A stretch of 64,000 nucleotides of DNA from an uncultured Porticoccus sp. (GTDB lineage Bacteria > Pseudomonadota > Gammaproteobacteria > Pseudomonadales > Porticoccaceae). The position numbers were made by a program, and so were the translations under genes. The notes below the pieces were generated by a model. The model saw nothing but the letters and a program-made list of their open reading frames with translations, was not told where the DNA came from and made no database searches. The stretch covers positions 1-64,000 of the forward strand of contig CAJIZZ010000006.1 of assembly GCA_905181945.1 (NCBI GenBank). Direction: 5' to 3'. Shown here piece after piece: positions 48,678 through 60,518 of the stretch; positions within the stretch are counted from its first letter, which is position 1, and each line of letters opens with the position of its first letter.

Positions 48678-49529
48678 ATGAATAATGAATTTACCTACAA
48701 TGAAATTCGCGAACAAATGAAAGTTATGCCAAACATTGATCCTGAATTCGAAGTAAGGCGACGACTAAGTTTTATAAAATCAACTCTCATTAAATCAGGG
48801 CTGACACATTTAGTTCTCGGCGTAAGCGGTGGTGTTGATTCGGCGACCTGCGGAAGACTGGCTCAACTAGCAATAGATCAGCTTAACCAAGAACACCTAG
48901 GCCCTACATATGTTTTTATTGCCGTAAGACTTCCATATGGAGCGCAGGCGGATGAGGCGGATGCGCAGGCGGCCTTACAATTTATTCAGCCATCTAAAAC
49001 TGCTTTTATTGACATTAAACCAAGTGTAAATGATATCCATGAAAAAGTAGTTAGCACTACAAATAGCAATGTAACGTTCACTAATGTAAAAAAAGACTTC
49101 GCCAAAGGCAACACTAAAGCTCGTATTCGCATGACAGTGCAATATGAAATCGCTGGTTTGTGTGAAGGGTTGGTTCTTGGGACAGATCATTCTGCCGAAA
49201 ATATTACTGGATTTTATACAAAATGGGGTGATGGAGCTTGCGACTTGGCTCCCCTGTTTGGTTTAAGTAAAAGACAAGTGCGCAAAATTGCTAAGTTCCT
49301 CGGTGCACCAACCAAGCTCGTCAGTAAAACACCGACAGCAGATCTTGAATGTCTTGCTCCACAAAAAGCAGACGAGGATGTCTTAGGGATTACTTATGAC
49401 AAAATTGATGATTTTCTAGAAGGAAGGCCTATCAGTGAAGAGGCAATGGGCACTATTGTTTCTCTCTTTAATAAAACCATACATAAGCGTAGCTCTATCG
49501 CAACAATTTATGATCATAGTAGTCCATAA
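48678..49529 (+). CDS. nadE: NH3-dependent NAD+ synthetase
   Basis: A 283-residue ligase making NAD from deamido-NAD. It has the P-loop-like pyrophosphatase motif [19 protein letters not shown] near residue 44 and the ammonia-type NadE blocks [38 protein letters not shown]. There is no N-terminal nitrilase domain, so it uses ammonia rather than glutamine. It lies about 75 bp after the glycosylase gene. Confidence 0.96.
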   Translation: MNNEFTYNEIREQMKVMPNIDPEFEVRRRLSFIKSTLIKSGLTHLVLGVSGGVDSATCGRLAQLAIDQLNQEHLGPTYVFIAVRLPYGAQADEADAQAALQFIQPSKTAFIDIKPSVNDIHEKVVSTTNSNVTFTNVKKDFAKGNTKARIRMTVQYEIAGLCEGLVLGTDHSAENITGFYTKWGDGACDLAPLFGLSKRQVRKIAKFLGAPTKLVSKTPTADLECLAPQKADEDVLGITYDKIDDFLEGRPISEEAMGTIVSLFNKTIHKRSSIATIYDHSSP

Positions 49530-49535
49530 AAGCTA

Positions 49536-50474
49536 CTAACGAAGCTCTCGGGGAATTGAAAACTTTACATTTTCTTCCATCCCGACAGCCTCGATTGGAA
49601 TTTTACATCCCATAAGCGCCAAAACATCAATAACAGAACTAACGAGGGCTTCTGGAGCAGAAGCCCCAGCCGTAACGCCAATCTTAGTTTTTCCCAGTAG
49701 CCACTCCTTATTGATCCCTTCAGCATCATCAATCAAATACGCTTCCACGCCGCAATGTGCAGCCAGCTCTTTCAAGCGATTAGAGTTAGAGCTATTAGCT
49801 GAGCCAACAACGAGAATCAAATCACATTCAAGAGCTAATTGTCTGACAGCATCCTGTCTATTTTGAGTGGCGTAGCATATATCATCTGTTTTCGGTCCCT
49901 TTATGAGAGGGAAACGCTTCCGCAATGCATTTATAATTTGAATCGTATCGTCAACAGATAGCGTTGTTTGGGTCACATAAGAAATTTTATCTGGATTTTC
50001 GACTTGCAATTCTTTTACGTCAGATTCGCTTTCTACCAGATAAATACGACCCCCGTTAGCGACTTCAGGATATTGACCCATCGTACCTTCAACTTCAGGA
50101 TGCTCTTGGTGGCCAATCATTATACAGTCGCGACCCTCATCGCTAGATCGAGCAACCTGCATATGCACTTTTGTCACCAAAGGACAGGTTGCATCAAAGA
50201 TTCTCAAATTTTTTTCATTAGCTTTTTTTCTTACAGATTGGGATACCCCGTGTGCACTAAAAATTACTGTCACATTATTCGGAATATCTTCTATTTCATC
50301 TACAAAAATGGCGCCACGCTCACGCAATATACCCACCACTGATTTATTATGCACCACTTCGTGACGAACATAGATGGGGGCGCCATAAATGTCTAGCGCT
50401 CGAGAAACTATTTCAATAGCCCGATCTACTCCAGCGCAAAATCCTCTTGGGTTGGCTAGCTTTACATCAATCAA
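49536..50474 (-). CDS. ispH: 4-hydroxy-3-methylbut-2-enyl diphosphate reductase
   Basis: A 312-residue iron-sulfur enzyme, the last step of the MEP isoprenoid pathway. The three cluster cysteines sit in [30 protein letters not shown] and [15 protein letters not shown]. It feeds isoprenoid units to IspB (61.2 kb) and so to ubiquinone. It overlaps fkpB by 4 bp in the ileS-lspA-fkpB-ispH operon. Confidence 0.97.
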   Translation of the reverse strand: MIDVKLANPRGFCAGVDRAIEIVSRALDIYGAPIYVRHEVVHNKSVVGILRERGAIFVDEIEDIPNNVTVIFSAHGVSQSVRKKANEKNLRIFDATCPLVTKVHMQVARSSDEGRDCIMIGHQEHPEVEGTMGQYPEVANGGRIYLVESESDVKELQVENPDKISYVTQTTLSVDDTIQIINALRKRFPLIKGPKTDDICYATQNRQDAVRQLALECDLILVVGSANSSNSNRLKELAAHCGVEAYLIDDAEGINKEWLLGKTKIGVTAGASAPEALVSSVIDVLALMGCKIPIEAVGMEENVKFSIPRELR

Positions 50475-50938
50475 TGTTTTACCACTGGCTCAACAGAGAG
50501 AATTTTCACTTTAAAACTAACAGTATGTCCAGCCAAAGGATGGTTGAAGTCTACTATGACTATTTTTTCATCGAAATCTATCACTACGCCAGGTAATTCA
50601 GCTTTGTTTGCGTCAGCAAAGGATATCAATAACCCCACCTCAATATCTAGACTGTCAGCAAAATCTTTCCGAGAGAACTCCTGGATATTACTAGGGTTGT
50701 GCTGTCCAAAACCATTTTCTGGTTCTATAATAATTGTCTGCTCTGCTCCCGCCACCAGGCCAGTCAAAGCAAGCTCAAATCCTGGTAGCAATTTTCCGTC
50801 TCCAAAAACACAGGCGGCAGGATCTTTATCAAAATTAGAATCTACCAAGGATCCATCTTCTAAAGAAAGTGAAAAATGCAATGTTATTTTTGTATCCGGC
50901 CCAACAGGAGGCATCCCTGTATCAGATAATTTGCTCAT
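50471..50938 (-). CDS. fkpB: FKBP-type peptidyl-prolyl isomerase (FkpB/SlpA type)
   Basis: A 155-residue FKBP-type isomerase. The SlyD/FkpB-like flow is [44 protein letters not shown], an inserted flap domain and [21 protein letters not shown]. There is no signal peptide and no His-rich tail, unlike SlyD. It speeds proline isomerisation in folding. It lies between lspA and ispH, its usual position. Confidence 0.94.
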   Translation of the reverse strand: MSKLSDTGMPPVGPDTKITLHFSLSLEDGSLVDSNFDKDPAACVFGDGKLLPGFELALTGLVAGAEQTIIIEPENGFGQHNPSNIQEFSRKDFADSLDIEVGLLISFADANKAELPGVVIDFDEKIVIVDFNHPLAGHTVSFKVKILSVEPVVKH

Positions 50939-50950
50939 AAGATCACCTAT

Positions 50951-51427
50951 TCATACTTTTTTTGATACAAGAAAGCTCTCAAAAATTAAAAATACCGCTC
51001 CCAAAGTAATACTTGCATCAGCAATATTAAATACTGGCCAATGGTATATACCGTAATAAAAATCAATAAAATCAATAACATATCCTAAAAATATTCGATC
51101 GTACAGGTTACCAAGAGCGCCGCCTAAAATTAAAGCTAAAGACGTCGATAAAAAAAACTGTGACGCTTTCAAGCGATATAGCCAAACTATCAAGACAATA
51201 CTTGCTGCCAATGAAATTATTAAAAATAACCAACGCTGCCAACCCCCAGCATCACTTAAAAAACTAAATGCTGCTCCCGTATTGTGCACCAAGGTAAAAT
51301 CAAGCCCAGGAAAAATATTAATATATTCTCCATATAAAAAATTTTGAGTTATTGTATATTTAGCAAGCTGATCGGCAATCAACAAAACAATAGCTACAAC
51401 ATACCACCGCGCTATTTGCCAGCTCAT
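50951..51427 (-). CDS. lspA: Lipoprotein signal peptidase
   Basis: A 158-residue, four-helix membrane aspartyl protease that removes lipoprotein signal peptides. It has the family blocks DQLAKYTITQNF, VHNTGAAFSFL, LGNLYDRIFLGYVIDFID (first catalytic Asp) and FNIADASITLGA (second catalytic Asp). Its clients include BamD and the lipoprotein at 7.1 kb. It is about 55 bp downstream of ileS. Confidence 0.97.
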   Translation of the reverse strand: MSWQIARWYVVAIVLLIADQLAKYTITQNFLYGEYINIFPGLDFTLVHNTGAAFSFLSDAGGWQRWLFLIISLAASIVLIVWLYRLKASQFFLSTSLALILGGALGNLYDRIFLGYVIDFIDFYYGIYHWPVFNIADASITLGAVFLIFESFLVSKKV

Positions 51428-51484
51428 AACATTAATCCTAAAAAATTAACTATAGCTAAAGACTGCGGGGAAACATGGGCACTC

Positions 51485-54295
51485 TTAGGCATATAAACGC
51501 TGCTCGCCCTGTCCATCAATATTTTCAATACAACGACTGCAAATATCAACATGTTTTGCATGAGAGCCTACATCTTCGCGATGATGCCAACATCGCTCAC
51601 ACTTTGCATGCTTTGTTCTGATGGCTTGTACCAAGAGCCCATCAATTTCTGTTGGTGCTACATCTACGGCATCACTAAGAGGTTTTATCTCAGCTTCAGA
51701 AGTAATAAAGACGAACCTTAGCTCATCCTCTAGCTTCTCTAGAGTCTTTTGTATTTCTTCGTTCACATAAACTATGACTTTGGCTTCAAGTGATTTTTGA
51801 ATACCATCTTTCTTTTTTTCTTCTAAAATTTTGTTGACTGCATTTCGTACCCCTAAGATTAGCTCCCAGTCACTGGCTGTAATTTTGCCTCCAACAACAA
51901 ATGGCAATTCTTTCCATTCGGCAAAAAAAACAGACTCTTCTCTATCACCAGGCATGCATGCCCAAATTTCTTCTGCGGTAAAGCTCAATATCGGTGAAAT
52001 CCAACGGACAAACGCGTCTAAAATATAGTATATGGCTGTCTGGGCTGATCGCCTTGCGATAGAGTTTCCTTGGCAAGTATACTGACGATCCTTGATAATA
52101 TTTAGATAGAATCCACCCATATCAGTAACACAAAAGTTATGCAGTTTCTGGTAAATATGATGAAATTGGTAGCTATCATATGCTGCTACAATTTCCTTAT
52201 GCATCTTTATGGTTAGGTCTAAAGCCCAGCGATCAAGCGCTAACATTTCATCGATAGGCACCAGATTGTCAGAAGGATTGAAATCGTCTAGGTTAGACAA
52301 AAAGAAACGCGCTGTATTTCGGATTCTGCGATATGAGTCACCAGATCGTTTCAAAATTTCATCAGAAACACTCATCTCACCACTGAAATCTGTAGCTGCA
52401 ACCCACAACCTCAATACATCAGCACCCTGATCGCTGATAACTTGTTGTGGTGATAATACATTGCCAATAGATTTAGACATCTTGCGGCCATCAGCATCCA
52501 CAACAAAACCATGTGTCAAAACTGCCTTATAGGGAGCAGTATTTTTTATTGCAATTGCAGTTTTTAACGATGATTGAAACCAACCCCTGTGTTGATCAGA
52601 TCCTTCGAGATAAAGATCTGCAGGAAATTGCAACTCTTTGCGCTCATCAAGAACAGCGGCATGGGTGACGCCTGAATCAAACCATACATCCAAGGTATCG
52701 CTCACCTTGTTATACTCATTTTCTTGGTCACCTAATAATTCCTTGGCATCTATTTCATACCAAAAATCTATGCCGTGCTGCTCGACGCCAGATGCTATAA
52801 TTTCTATTAAGCGCGGAGTATCAGGATGAACATCGCCAGTCGATTTATGAATGAACAATGGAATAGGAACGCCCCAGGTGCGCTGACGGGAAATACACCA
52901 ATCTGGGCTATTTTCAAGCATTCCATTAATTCTTGCCTGTCCCCACTCTGGATACCAAGACAACAATGGAACTGCTTTTTTTGCTTTTTTTAGCAAACTA
53001 CCCTGAGTCATGCTAATAAACCACTGAGGGGTCGCACGATAAATCAATGGGGTCTTAGTTCGCCAACAATGAGCGTAACTATGTGTAATCTTTGTATTAG
53101 CAAGCAACCGATTTTTGTTTTTTAGGAGGCCCACGACCTTTTCGTCAACCTTGTAAACATGTTCTCCAGCAAAAAAATCTACGTCTTTTCGAAATATGCC
53201 GTTATCATCAATATAATTAAGGGTGCTAATATTATATTTTTCCGCAACAACAAAATCATCCACACCATGATCCGGCGCAGTATGAACACACCCGGTGCCA
53301 GCATCAGTTGTAACATGATCTCCAAGAATGACAGGTACCTGACGGTCAGAAAAAGGATGCCTCAAGACTAATAATTCAAGCTGAGAACCTTTAGCGTGAC
53401 CCACCACCTGATACTCCTTTACCCCCCAGCGGGACAAAATAGACCCCACAAGACTTTTGGCAACCAAATATCGTCCCGGTAAACAACCTGGGGGCTGGCA
53501 AGCTAGAAGCACGTAATCTAGTTCGGGGTTCAAGCTAACTGCCTGATTTGACGGCAAAGTCCAAGGAGTTGTAGTCCAGATAACTACGGAGATATCACCA
53601 ACACCATTAATCTCAGACATTGCTTTGCCGAAAGCCTCTTCGTCAGCCACAGGAAACGCGACGTCAATTGAAAATGAAATTTTGTCTTGATATTCAACCT
53701 CAGTTTCAGCCAGCGCCGATGCGCCTACGACACTCCAATAAACTGGCTTGTAGCCCTTAACTAAATGTCCGTTTTCAATAACTCTACCAAGGGCACGAAT
53801 AATACTTGCTTCAAACTTTTTATCCATAGTGAGATAAGGGTTGCCCCATTCGGCAAAAACACCAAGTCGAATAAAATCTTCCTTTTGCCCTGCTACTTGT
53901 CGTTGTGCATATTCCCTACATTTTTGGCGAAAAGTTTTATGATCCACCTTGATCCCAGCTTTTCCAATTTTTTTTTCTACTTCATGTTCAATAGGGAGTC
54001 CGTGGCAGTCCCAGCCTGGAACATATGGGGCATCGTAACCACTAAGGGTTCGAGATTTAATCACAATATCTTTTAATATTTTATTAACGGCATGACCAAT
54101 ATGAATTTTACCGTTCGCATAAGGAGGACCATCGTGCAAAATAAACTTTTCTCTACCATGACGCTTTTCGCGCAACCTCTCATAGAGCTTGCTTGCCTCC
54201 CAGTGTTTAAGCATTTCCGGTTCCCTCTGAGAGAGATTAGCCTTCATCGGAAACGAGGTAGCAGGCAAATTTAAAGTTAATTTGTAGTCAGTCAT
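51485..54295 (-). CDS. ileS: Isoleucyl-tRNA synthetase
   Basis: A 936-residue class I synthetase. It has the HIGH motif in [18 protein letters not shown] (about residue 56-72), the editing CP1 domain, KMSKS in [12 protein letters not shown] (about 602) and the C-terminal zinc site [12 protein letters not shown] plus ICSRCIENI. This is the bacterial, mupirocin-sensitive-type architecture. It is transcribed with ribF upstream and lspA downstream. Confidence 0.98.
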   Translation of the reverse strand: MTDYKLTLNLPATSFPMKANLSQREPEMLKHWEASKLYERLREKRHGREKFILHDGPPYANGKIHIGHAVNKILKDIVIKSRTLSGYDAPYVPGWDCHGLPIEHEVEKKIGKAGIKVDHKTFRQKCREYAQRQVAGQKEDFIRLGVFAEWGNPYLTMDKKFEASIIRALGRVIENGHLVKGYKPVYWSVVGASALAETEVEYQDKISFSIDVAFPVADEEAFGKAMSEINGVGDISVVIWTTTPWTLPSNQAVSLNPELDYVLLACQPPGCLPGRYLVAKSLVGSILSRWGVKEYQVVGHAKGSQLELLVLRHPFSDRQVPVILGDHVTTDAGTGCVHTAPDHGVDDFVVAEKYNISTLNYIDDNGIFRKDVDFFAGEHVYKVDEKVVGLLKNKNRLLANTKITHSYAHCWRTKTPLIYRATPQWFISMTQGSLLKKAKKAVPLLSWYPEWGQARINGMLENSPDWCISRQRTWGVPIPLFIHKSTGDVHPDTPRLIEIIASGVEQHGIDFWYEIDAKELLGDQENEYNKVSDTLDVWFDSGVTHAAVLDERKELQFPADLYLEGSDQHRGWFQSSLKTAIAIKNTAPYKAVLTHGFVVDADGRKMSKSIGNVLSPQQVISDQGADVLRLWVAATDFSGEMSVSDEILKRSGDSYRRIRNTARFFLSNLDDFNPSDNLVPIDEMLALDRWALDLTIKMHKEIVAAYDSYQFHHIYQKLHNFCVTDMGGFYLNIIKDRQYTCQGNSIARRSAQTAIYYILDAFVRWISPILSFTAEEIWACMPGDREESVFFAEWKELPFVVGGKITASDWELILGVRNAVNKILEEKKKDGIQKSLEAKVIVYVNEEIQKTLEKLEDELRFVFITSEAEIKPLSDAVDVAPTEIDGLLVQAIRTKHAKCERCWHHREDVGSHAKHVDICSRCIENIDGQGEQRLYA

Positions 54296-54317
54296 TTTTT
54301 AAAATCTTCTTCTGTCT

Positions 54318-55259
54318 TTATGCAGTAAAATATTTTCGAGCGACCTGAATGTCGCGATTAATTGCTGTAACCATCATGTCCATGGAAGAAAACGTTTTTT
54401 CATCACGAATTTTAGCTTTAAATTCTACGTGAATTCTTTGTCCATACAAATCTTCATCAAAATCTAATAAATGGACTTCAAGGACCGGCTTAACTAAATC
54501 ACCTATAGTTGGCCTGATGCCCACATTGGCAACACCCGCTAAGCGGCGATTACCCAACAATACCTCTACAATAAAAACCCCACTTAATGGGGCGCTGTAT
54601 CTTTTTAGCGCGACGTTAACGGTAGGAATTCCAATCTCCCTACCAAGCCTCTGTCCATAAATAACGCAACCCGTGATCTTAAAGGTTTCACCCAGCAGTC
54701 TCTCGGCTAGAATGAAATTAGATGCCTCTAAAGCTGAACGAATACGAGTACTACTAATTCGCTCGCCTTGGTGCTCTAATGTTAAAGTATCAATGACATC
54801 AAAATTATTTTTATACCCAGCTTGTTGTAGCAGCCGATAATTTCCACTTCTATCGTGGCCAAACCTAAAATCATCACCCACTACTAAACAGCGAACTTTT
54901 AAGCCAGAAATCAAAACTTTTTCAACAAAATCTATTGCTGACAAGCTGCGCAAAGAGCGGTTAAATTGCAAACAAAAAATTTTATCTACACCCACATTAA
55001 TGAATGCCTCAACTTTTTCACGCAAACGCATTAAGCGAGCTGGAGCCTGTTCGCCAGAAAAAAATTCTTGGGGCTGCGGCTCAAAAATCATAACAACAGA
55101 AGGCAACCCAAGCTCGTTAGCTTTATCAATCAACTGCCGTAATATAGCCTGATGTCCTAAATGGACGCCGTCAAAAGACCCGATAGTTGCAACACAACCA
55201 CTATGCTCAGGCTTCAAATTATGCAAGCCTCTAATAAATTTTTTATTATCTTTGGTCAC
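54318..55259 (-). CDS. ribF: Bifunctional riboflavin kinase/FAD synthetase
   Basis: A 313-residue enzyme making FMN and FAD. The N-terminal adenylyltransferase domain has IGSFDGVHLGHQAIL and VVGDDFRFGHDRSG; the C-terminal flavokinase has GRQ-type YGQRLGREIGIPTVNV and the FDEDLYGQRIHVEF block. The start is GTG 55259, which lies inside a 22-bp-period duplication that also creates an upstream, out-of-frame copy of the start (see the repeat at 55246-55286). Confidence 0.96.
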   Translation of the reverse strand: MTKDNKKFIRGLHNLKPEHSGCVATIGSFDGVHLGHQAILRQLIDKANELGLPSVVMIFEPQPQEFFSGEQAPARLMRLREKVEAFINVGVDKIFCLQFNRSLRSLSAIDFVEKVLISGLKVRCLVVGDDFRFGHDRSGNYRLLQQAGYKNNFDVIDTLTLEHQGERISSTRIRSALEASNFILAERLLGETFKITGCVIYGQRLGREIGIPTVNVALKRYSAPLSGVFIVEVLLGNRRLAGVANVGIRPTIGDLVKPVLEVHLLDFDEDLYGQRIHVEFKAKIRDEKTFSSMDMMVTAINRDIQVARKYFTA

Positions 55260-55286
55260 TTGCCTTGTTATCTTTAGTCACTTGCC
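55246..55286. repeat. Tandem duplication over the ribF start
   Basis: TTATCTTTGGTCACTTGCC (55246-55264) is repeated with one mismatch at 55268-55286, a 22-bp period. Each copy carries a GTG on the minus strand. The upstream GTG (55281) is out of frame and encodes only 11 residues before a TAA inside ribF. Confidence 0.85.
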
Positions 55287-55397
55287 ATCGATTTCGAGAA
55301 ATGAAACAAAATTATACCCATCCATGGCGATTAAAAACAGATTAGCTTCTTATTTATATTAGCATTAAGCTCAGCTTGAGCCGATCTAAGTCACAGC

Positions 55398-57008
55398 TTA
55401 TTTATTTTTCAGATGAAAAAAGCGAAAACCGCCTAAAAAAAGAGCTGAAATATAAACCATTACACCTACAGCACACATCATGCTTAACCATCCAGCCCTT
55501 TCCCACCAGACCAATTCTAGCCAACTGTTCAGGTACGCAGTAAATCCATATAAAGTGACACACATCGCGATATTGGCATTCAACAACATAAATAAAAATT
55601 TACGCCAACCTGGCTCTGGAACATACACATCACCCTTACGCAAGCCGCGAAATAACAAAATACTATTTAGTATAGCGGCTAACGATGTTGCTAAAGCCAA
55701 CCCAACATGTCCTATCTCTAAATAAAAATGAAAAGGTGTCGCTAAAACAATATTGAGCCCCATATTTACCGCCAAAGCTATGATACCTATACGAACAGGG
55801 GTTCTAATGTCTTGACGGGAAAAATAACCTGGAGCTAAAACTTTTATCATCATAAAAGCTACCACTCCCACTGAGTATGCACGCAAACTCATAGCAGCCA
55901 TAGCCATATCTCGGGGCGTCATGACTTCTCCATAATAGAATAATGCTACTAAAATTGGCTCGGCCAAAATTATCAGCGCTATGGCTGCCGGAATAGCAAT
56001 AAGCAAAACTAAACGAATCGCCCAATCTAATGTGGCGCTGAACTTTTCAAGATTATCGGCGACATGTTGCCTAGATAGATTAGGCAATATGACGGTAGCA
56101 ATAGCAATCCCAAACACACCTAAAGGCAGCTCGGCTAAACGGTCAGAATAGTAAAGCCAAGAAATACTTCCCGTGGGAAGAAGTGAGGCTATCATGGTAT
56201 CCAGCAAAAGATTTATTTGACTCACTGAAACGCCAAAAATTGCTGGGGCCATTAACTTCAGTATCTTGACAACCCCCTCATCACGCCAGCCTAAAGCAGG
56301 GGAAGGAATCATATGAATTTGAGCTAAAAATGGTAGCTGAAATAACAACTGTATTATACCTGCAGCTAAAACACCCCAAGCAAGAGCATATACAGGCTCA
56401 TCAAACCATGGGGAGACAAAAATCGCTGCAACTATCAAGGATATGTTTAAAAAAACGGGAGTGATGGCAGGAACTGCAAATCTATCATAGCTATTAAGAA
56501 TTGCTCCGGCAAACCCTGTTAAGGATATTAGCATTAAGTAGGGGAATGTAATCTTCAACATGTCGCTAGCAGCAGCAAATTTATCTGGATCATCTAACCA
56601 AAAGCCAAATGCAAAAATACCGGTAATCAAGGGAGCCGCTATGACAACTAAAACTGTAACCGCAATAAGTATGGATCCTAAAACCCCAGCTACGCTATTT
56701 ATTAAAGCTTTTACTGCAGCCTGACTGCCGGCCTCTCTATATTCAGCTAAAACAGGCACAAAAGCTTGAGAAAAAGCACCTTCAGCAAAAAGTCGCCGAA
56801 AAAAATTAGGGATTTTAAACGCAACAAAAAAAGCATCTGCCATGGCATCTGCGCCAATAAACCTGGCTATAACGATATCTCGTAACAACCCCAAGACCCT
56901 AGAGCACATGGTCATGGAAGCGACTACCCCGCTAGATCTTAATAATCCCACTGGTTCCACTAGAGGGTCTGGCTGCTTGCTTATATCAAGCGCATCTTGA
57001 TGCTTCAA
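55398..57008 (-). CDS. murJ: Lipid II flippase MurJ
   Basis: A 536-residue membrane protein with about 14 helices of the MviN/MurJ family, moving lipid II across the inner membrane. It has the N-terminal SMTMCSRVLGLLRDIVIARFIGADAMADAFFVAFKIPNFFRRLFAEGAFSQAFVPV, a near-universal MurJ block with functional arginines, then APAIFGVSVSQINLLLDT. It is upstream of ribF on the same strand and divergent from rpsT, as in many gammaproteobacteria. Confidence 0.97.
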   Translation of the reverse strand: MKHQDALDISKQPDPLVEPVGLLRSSGVVASMTMCSRVLGLLRDIVIARFIGADAMADAFFVAFKIPNFFRRLFAEGAFSQAFVPVLAEYREAGSQAAVKALINSVAGVLGSILIAVTVLVVIAAPLITGIFAFGFWLDDPDKFAAASDMLKITFPYLMLISLTGFAGAILNSYDRFAVPAITPVFLNISLIVAAIFVSPWFDEPVYALAWGVLAAGIIQLLFQLPFLAQIHMIPSPALGWRDEGVVKILKLMAPAIFGVSVSQINLLLDTMIASLLPTGSISWLYYSDRLAELPLGVFGIAIATVILPNLSRQHVADNLEKFSATLDWAIRLVLLIAIPAAIALIILAEPILVALFYYGEVMTPRDMAMAAMSLRAYSVGVVAFMMIKVLAPGYFSRQDIRTPVRIGIIALAVNMGLNIVLATPFHFYLEIGHVGLALATSLAAILNSILLFRGLRKGDVYVPEPGWRKFLFMLLNANIAMCVTLYGFTAYLNSWLELVWWERAGWLSMMCAVGVMVYISALFLGGFRFFHLKNK

Positions 57009-57187
57009 AAGTTAAGCCCCGATTACTTTGTAAAAGTAAGAAATTAATTTTTAAAATAATCATATCCATATTGAGCTTAAGTTTACGATCATATTTAGAT
57101 TTAGCACAGACATAACATGAAATATGAGAAGAACTCTCCTAATATTAGATTTTAATCATGATAATAAAGGTTTCACCACAATTCATA

Positions 57188-57216
57188 TTGATAAGCACTA
57201 GCAAACATTGTATATT
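57188..57216 (+). promoter_or_regulatory. Sigma-70 promoter for rpsT
   Basis: TTGATA (57188-57193), a 17-bp spacer and TATATT (57211-57216), each matching five of six consensus bases. A CGCG discriminator follows, and the rpsT start is about 54 bp downstream of the -10. Confidence 0.6.
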
Positions 57217-57269
57217 CTCGCGCCTTGAGTTAAGACCTTAATCTTAATATAGCTTATAAGGAGCATTAG

Positions 57270-57539
57270 GTGGCCAACACACCCCAAGCACGCAAAAGAG
57301 CGCGCCAGAATGAAAAAAATCGTAAGCATAATGGCAGCATGCGCTCCATGGTTCGCACCTATCTAAAGAAGACAGATGCTGCCATAGAGTCAGGTGAGGC
57401 AGCGGCAGCACAAGCTGCTTTCAATATAGTTGCCCCCATACTTGACCGAATTGCCGATAAAGGAGTTATCCATAAAAATAAAGCTGCCCGTCACAAAAGT
57501 CGCTTAAACGCAAAAATAAGGGCCCTTTCAGCTAGCTAG
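57270..57539 (+). CDS. rpsT: 30S ribosomal protein S20
   Basis: An 89-residue S20 with the basic helical pattern [38 protein letters not shown] and [20 protein letters not shown]. The start is GTG 57270, with AAGGAG about 8 nt upstream; E. coli rpsT uses a weak UUG start tied to autoregulation, so a non-ATG start here fits the family. It is followed by a strong terminator. Confidence 0.96.
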   Translation: MANTPQARKRARQNEKNRKHNGSMRSMVRTYLKKTDAAIESGEAAAAQAAFNIVAPILDRIADKGVIHKNKAARHKSRLNAKIRALSAS

Positions 57540-57569
57540 AGCCGTTAAATTAGCTGCCCGAGCAATGTA

Positions 57570-57594
57570 AAACCGGCATATAGCCGGTTTTTTT
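57570..57594 (+). terminator. Rho-independent terminator after rpsT
   Basis: AAACCGGC and GCCGGTTT pair over 8 bp around ATATA, followed by TTTT. It lies 30 bp after the rpsT stop. Confidence 0.9.
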
Positions 57595-57661
57595 ATATAT
57601 AAGTTTTAATTGAACGGCGATCTTTCGCAAAGAGAAAGAGTACTCTAGGTGGAAACATAAA

Positions 57662-58786
57662 TCAGGTCAAAACTAAATTATCACTATGAATTAACTCCTG
57701 GGAATCACAATAACCCAGCATATCAGATATAAATGCACTGCTTTTACCAATAATTTTGGCGCTCTCAACGGCACCGTAATTAACGATTCCTCGTGCAACT
57801 TCGGCGCCGCTCCCATCAACACACTTCACCAAATCCCCTTTGCGAAAATTTCCCTCTATGCTCTTTACCCCAATTGGAAGCAGGCTCTTGCGATGCTTTA
57901 CCAGCATTTTTACTGCTCCTGCATCAAGTGTTAATGCACCAAAAACCCTCATCCTGCAAGCCATCCATTGCTTGCGAGCTGCAATTGGTTCTTTGTTAGC
58001 AGCAAGCAGAGTGCCCAATATTTGTCCTTTCAGCAATTGAGTTAAGATGCCATCTACCTTGCCATTAGCTATGATAGTGTTTGTACCAGAAAGAGAAGCA
58101 AGCCTGGCAGCCTTAAGTTTTGTAACCATTCCTCCTCGCCCCAGGCTACCTGAGCCTCCAGCTAATACACTTAACGTCCTATCTCTCGAGTTTCCATAAG
58201 AAATTAATTTAGCCCGAGGATTTCTTCTCGGATCTGAATCAAAAAGACCATCCTGGTCAGTTAGTATGATCAATAAATCAGCATCTATTAGATTTGCAAC
58301 CATAGCGGCCAAAGTATCGTTGTCGCCAAAACAAATTTCATCTGTTGCCACTGCATCGTTCTCGTTAACTATAGGCGCCACTTTGAGCTTAAGTAATGAC
58401 TGTAATGTATTTCGAGCATTCAGGTAGCGTTCACGAATTGAAATATCATCATGATTTAATAAAATTTGGGCAGTAGTATGCTTATATTTCTGAAACTCAA
58501 ATTCGTAAGCCTGAGCTAGTCCCATTTGGCCGACGGCAGCGGCGACCTGCAGCTCATGCACCAATGAAGGGCGCTCGTCCCAATTAAGCCTGAACATCCC
58601 CTCAGCAACAGCACCAGAAGAAACAATCACAACCTCTAACCCCTTATTAAGCATACCTGCAATCTGTTCCACCCAGGCAGCAATAGCTGCCTTATCAAGC
58701 CCTTGATCATTGGAGGTTAATAGTGCGCTGCCAATTTTTACAACCACGCGCTTAGTGTTTTTTACAGAATCTCTGCGATTAATCAT
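57662..58786 (-). CDS. proB: Glutamate 5-kinase
   Basis: A roughly 374-residue enzyme starting proline synthesis. The amino-acid-kinase domain has RVVVKIGSALLT, VSSGAVAEGM, NENDAVATDEICFGDNDTLAAMVA and GSLGRGGMVTKLKAA. A C-terminal PUA domain (about residue 280 on) gives the long, E. coli-like form. I chose ATG 58786, with GGA six nt before it, over the GTG at 58816. It follows obgE on the same strand. Confidence 0.96.
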   Translation of the reverse strand: MINRRDSVKNTKRVVVKIGSALLTSNDQGLDKAAIAAWVEQIAGMLNKGLEVVIVSSGAVAEGMFRLNWDERPSLVHELQVAAAVGQMGLAQAYEFEFQKYKHTTAQILLNHDDISIRERYLNARNTLQSLLKLKVAPIVNENDAVATDEICFGDNDTLAAMVANLIDADLLIILTDQDGLFDSDPRRNPRAKLISYGNSRDRTLSVLAGGSGSLGRGGMVTKLKAARLASLSGTNTIIANGKVDGILTQLLKGQILGTLLAANKEPIAARKQWMACRMRVFGALTLDAGAVKMLVKHRKSLLPIGVKSIEGNFRKGDLVKCVDGSGAEVARGIVNYGAVESAKIIGKSSAFISDMLGYCDSQELIHSDNLVLT

Positions 58787-58890
58787 ATTTCGTCCAGCTA
58801 CATTATTTAGCCACACTCGTCATGAGTTTTTATTTATCTTTTAAGCTTTATATTAAATGGCTAATTTTTATTATTTTGAAAAATCTTTAT

Positions 58891-60066
<1,176 letters not shown>

Positions 60067-60193
60067 TCACAATATATTTTAAATACTAGAATCTTGGTCT
60101 GGATTGAAAATGGAGTATACAGCTTCTAGAGATGCGTTATAAGTTATCAAAATACAAACAAGGCTAAGAAAGTAAATTACGTCGTCATAACAA

Positions 60194-60218
60194 AAAGCCC
60201 CGCTTTTAGCGGGGCTTT
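60194..60218 (-). terminator. Rho-independent terminator after rpmA
   Basis: The minus strand has AAAGCCCCGC-TAAAA-GCGGGGC followed by five T residues. It separates rplU-rpmA from obgE, so obgE expression needs read-through or its own promoter. Confidence 0.9.
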
Positions 60219-60251
60219 AGCCTAAATAAAAAGGCAACCTAATTTGACACC

Positions 60252-60509
60252 TTAGGCAGTCACAATATCAACATATTTTCGATTACTGGGTCCTCTTACT
60301 ATGAACTTTACTTCTCCAGTAGCAGTCGCAAATATTGTATGATCTCGGCCAAGTCCAGCATTATTGCCCGCATAAAATCTCGTACCTCTCTGCCTAACAA
60401 TAATGCTTCCAGCAGATACTTTTTCTCCTCCAAAGCGCTTAACGCCGAGACGTTTACTTTCGGAATCGCGTCCATTGCGGGTACTACCACCAGCTTTCTT
60501 GTGAGCCAT
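60252..60509 (-). CDS. rpmA: 50S ribosomal protein L27
   Basis: An 85-residue L27 with [28 protein letters not shown] and [27 protein letters not shown]. The N-terminus directly begins AHKKAGGS, with no Firmicutes-type cleaved leader. It reaches the peptidyl-transferase centre. It is 9 bp after rplU. Confidence 0.98.
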   Translation of the reverse strand: MAHKKAGGSTRNGRDSESKRLGVKRFGGEKVSAGSIIVRQRGTRFYAGNNAGLGRDHTIFATATGEVKFIVRGPSNRKYVDIVTA

Positions 60510-60518
60510 GACGTTCTC

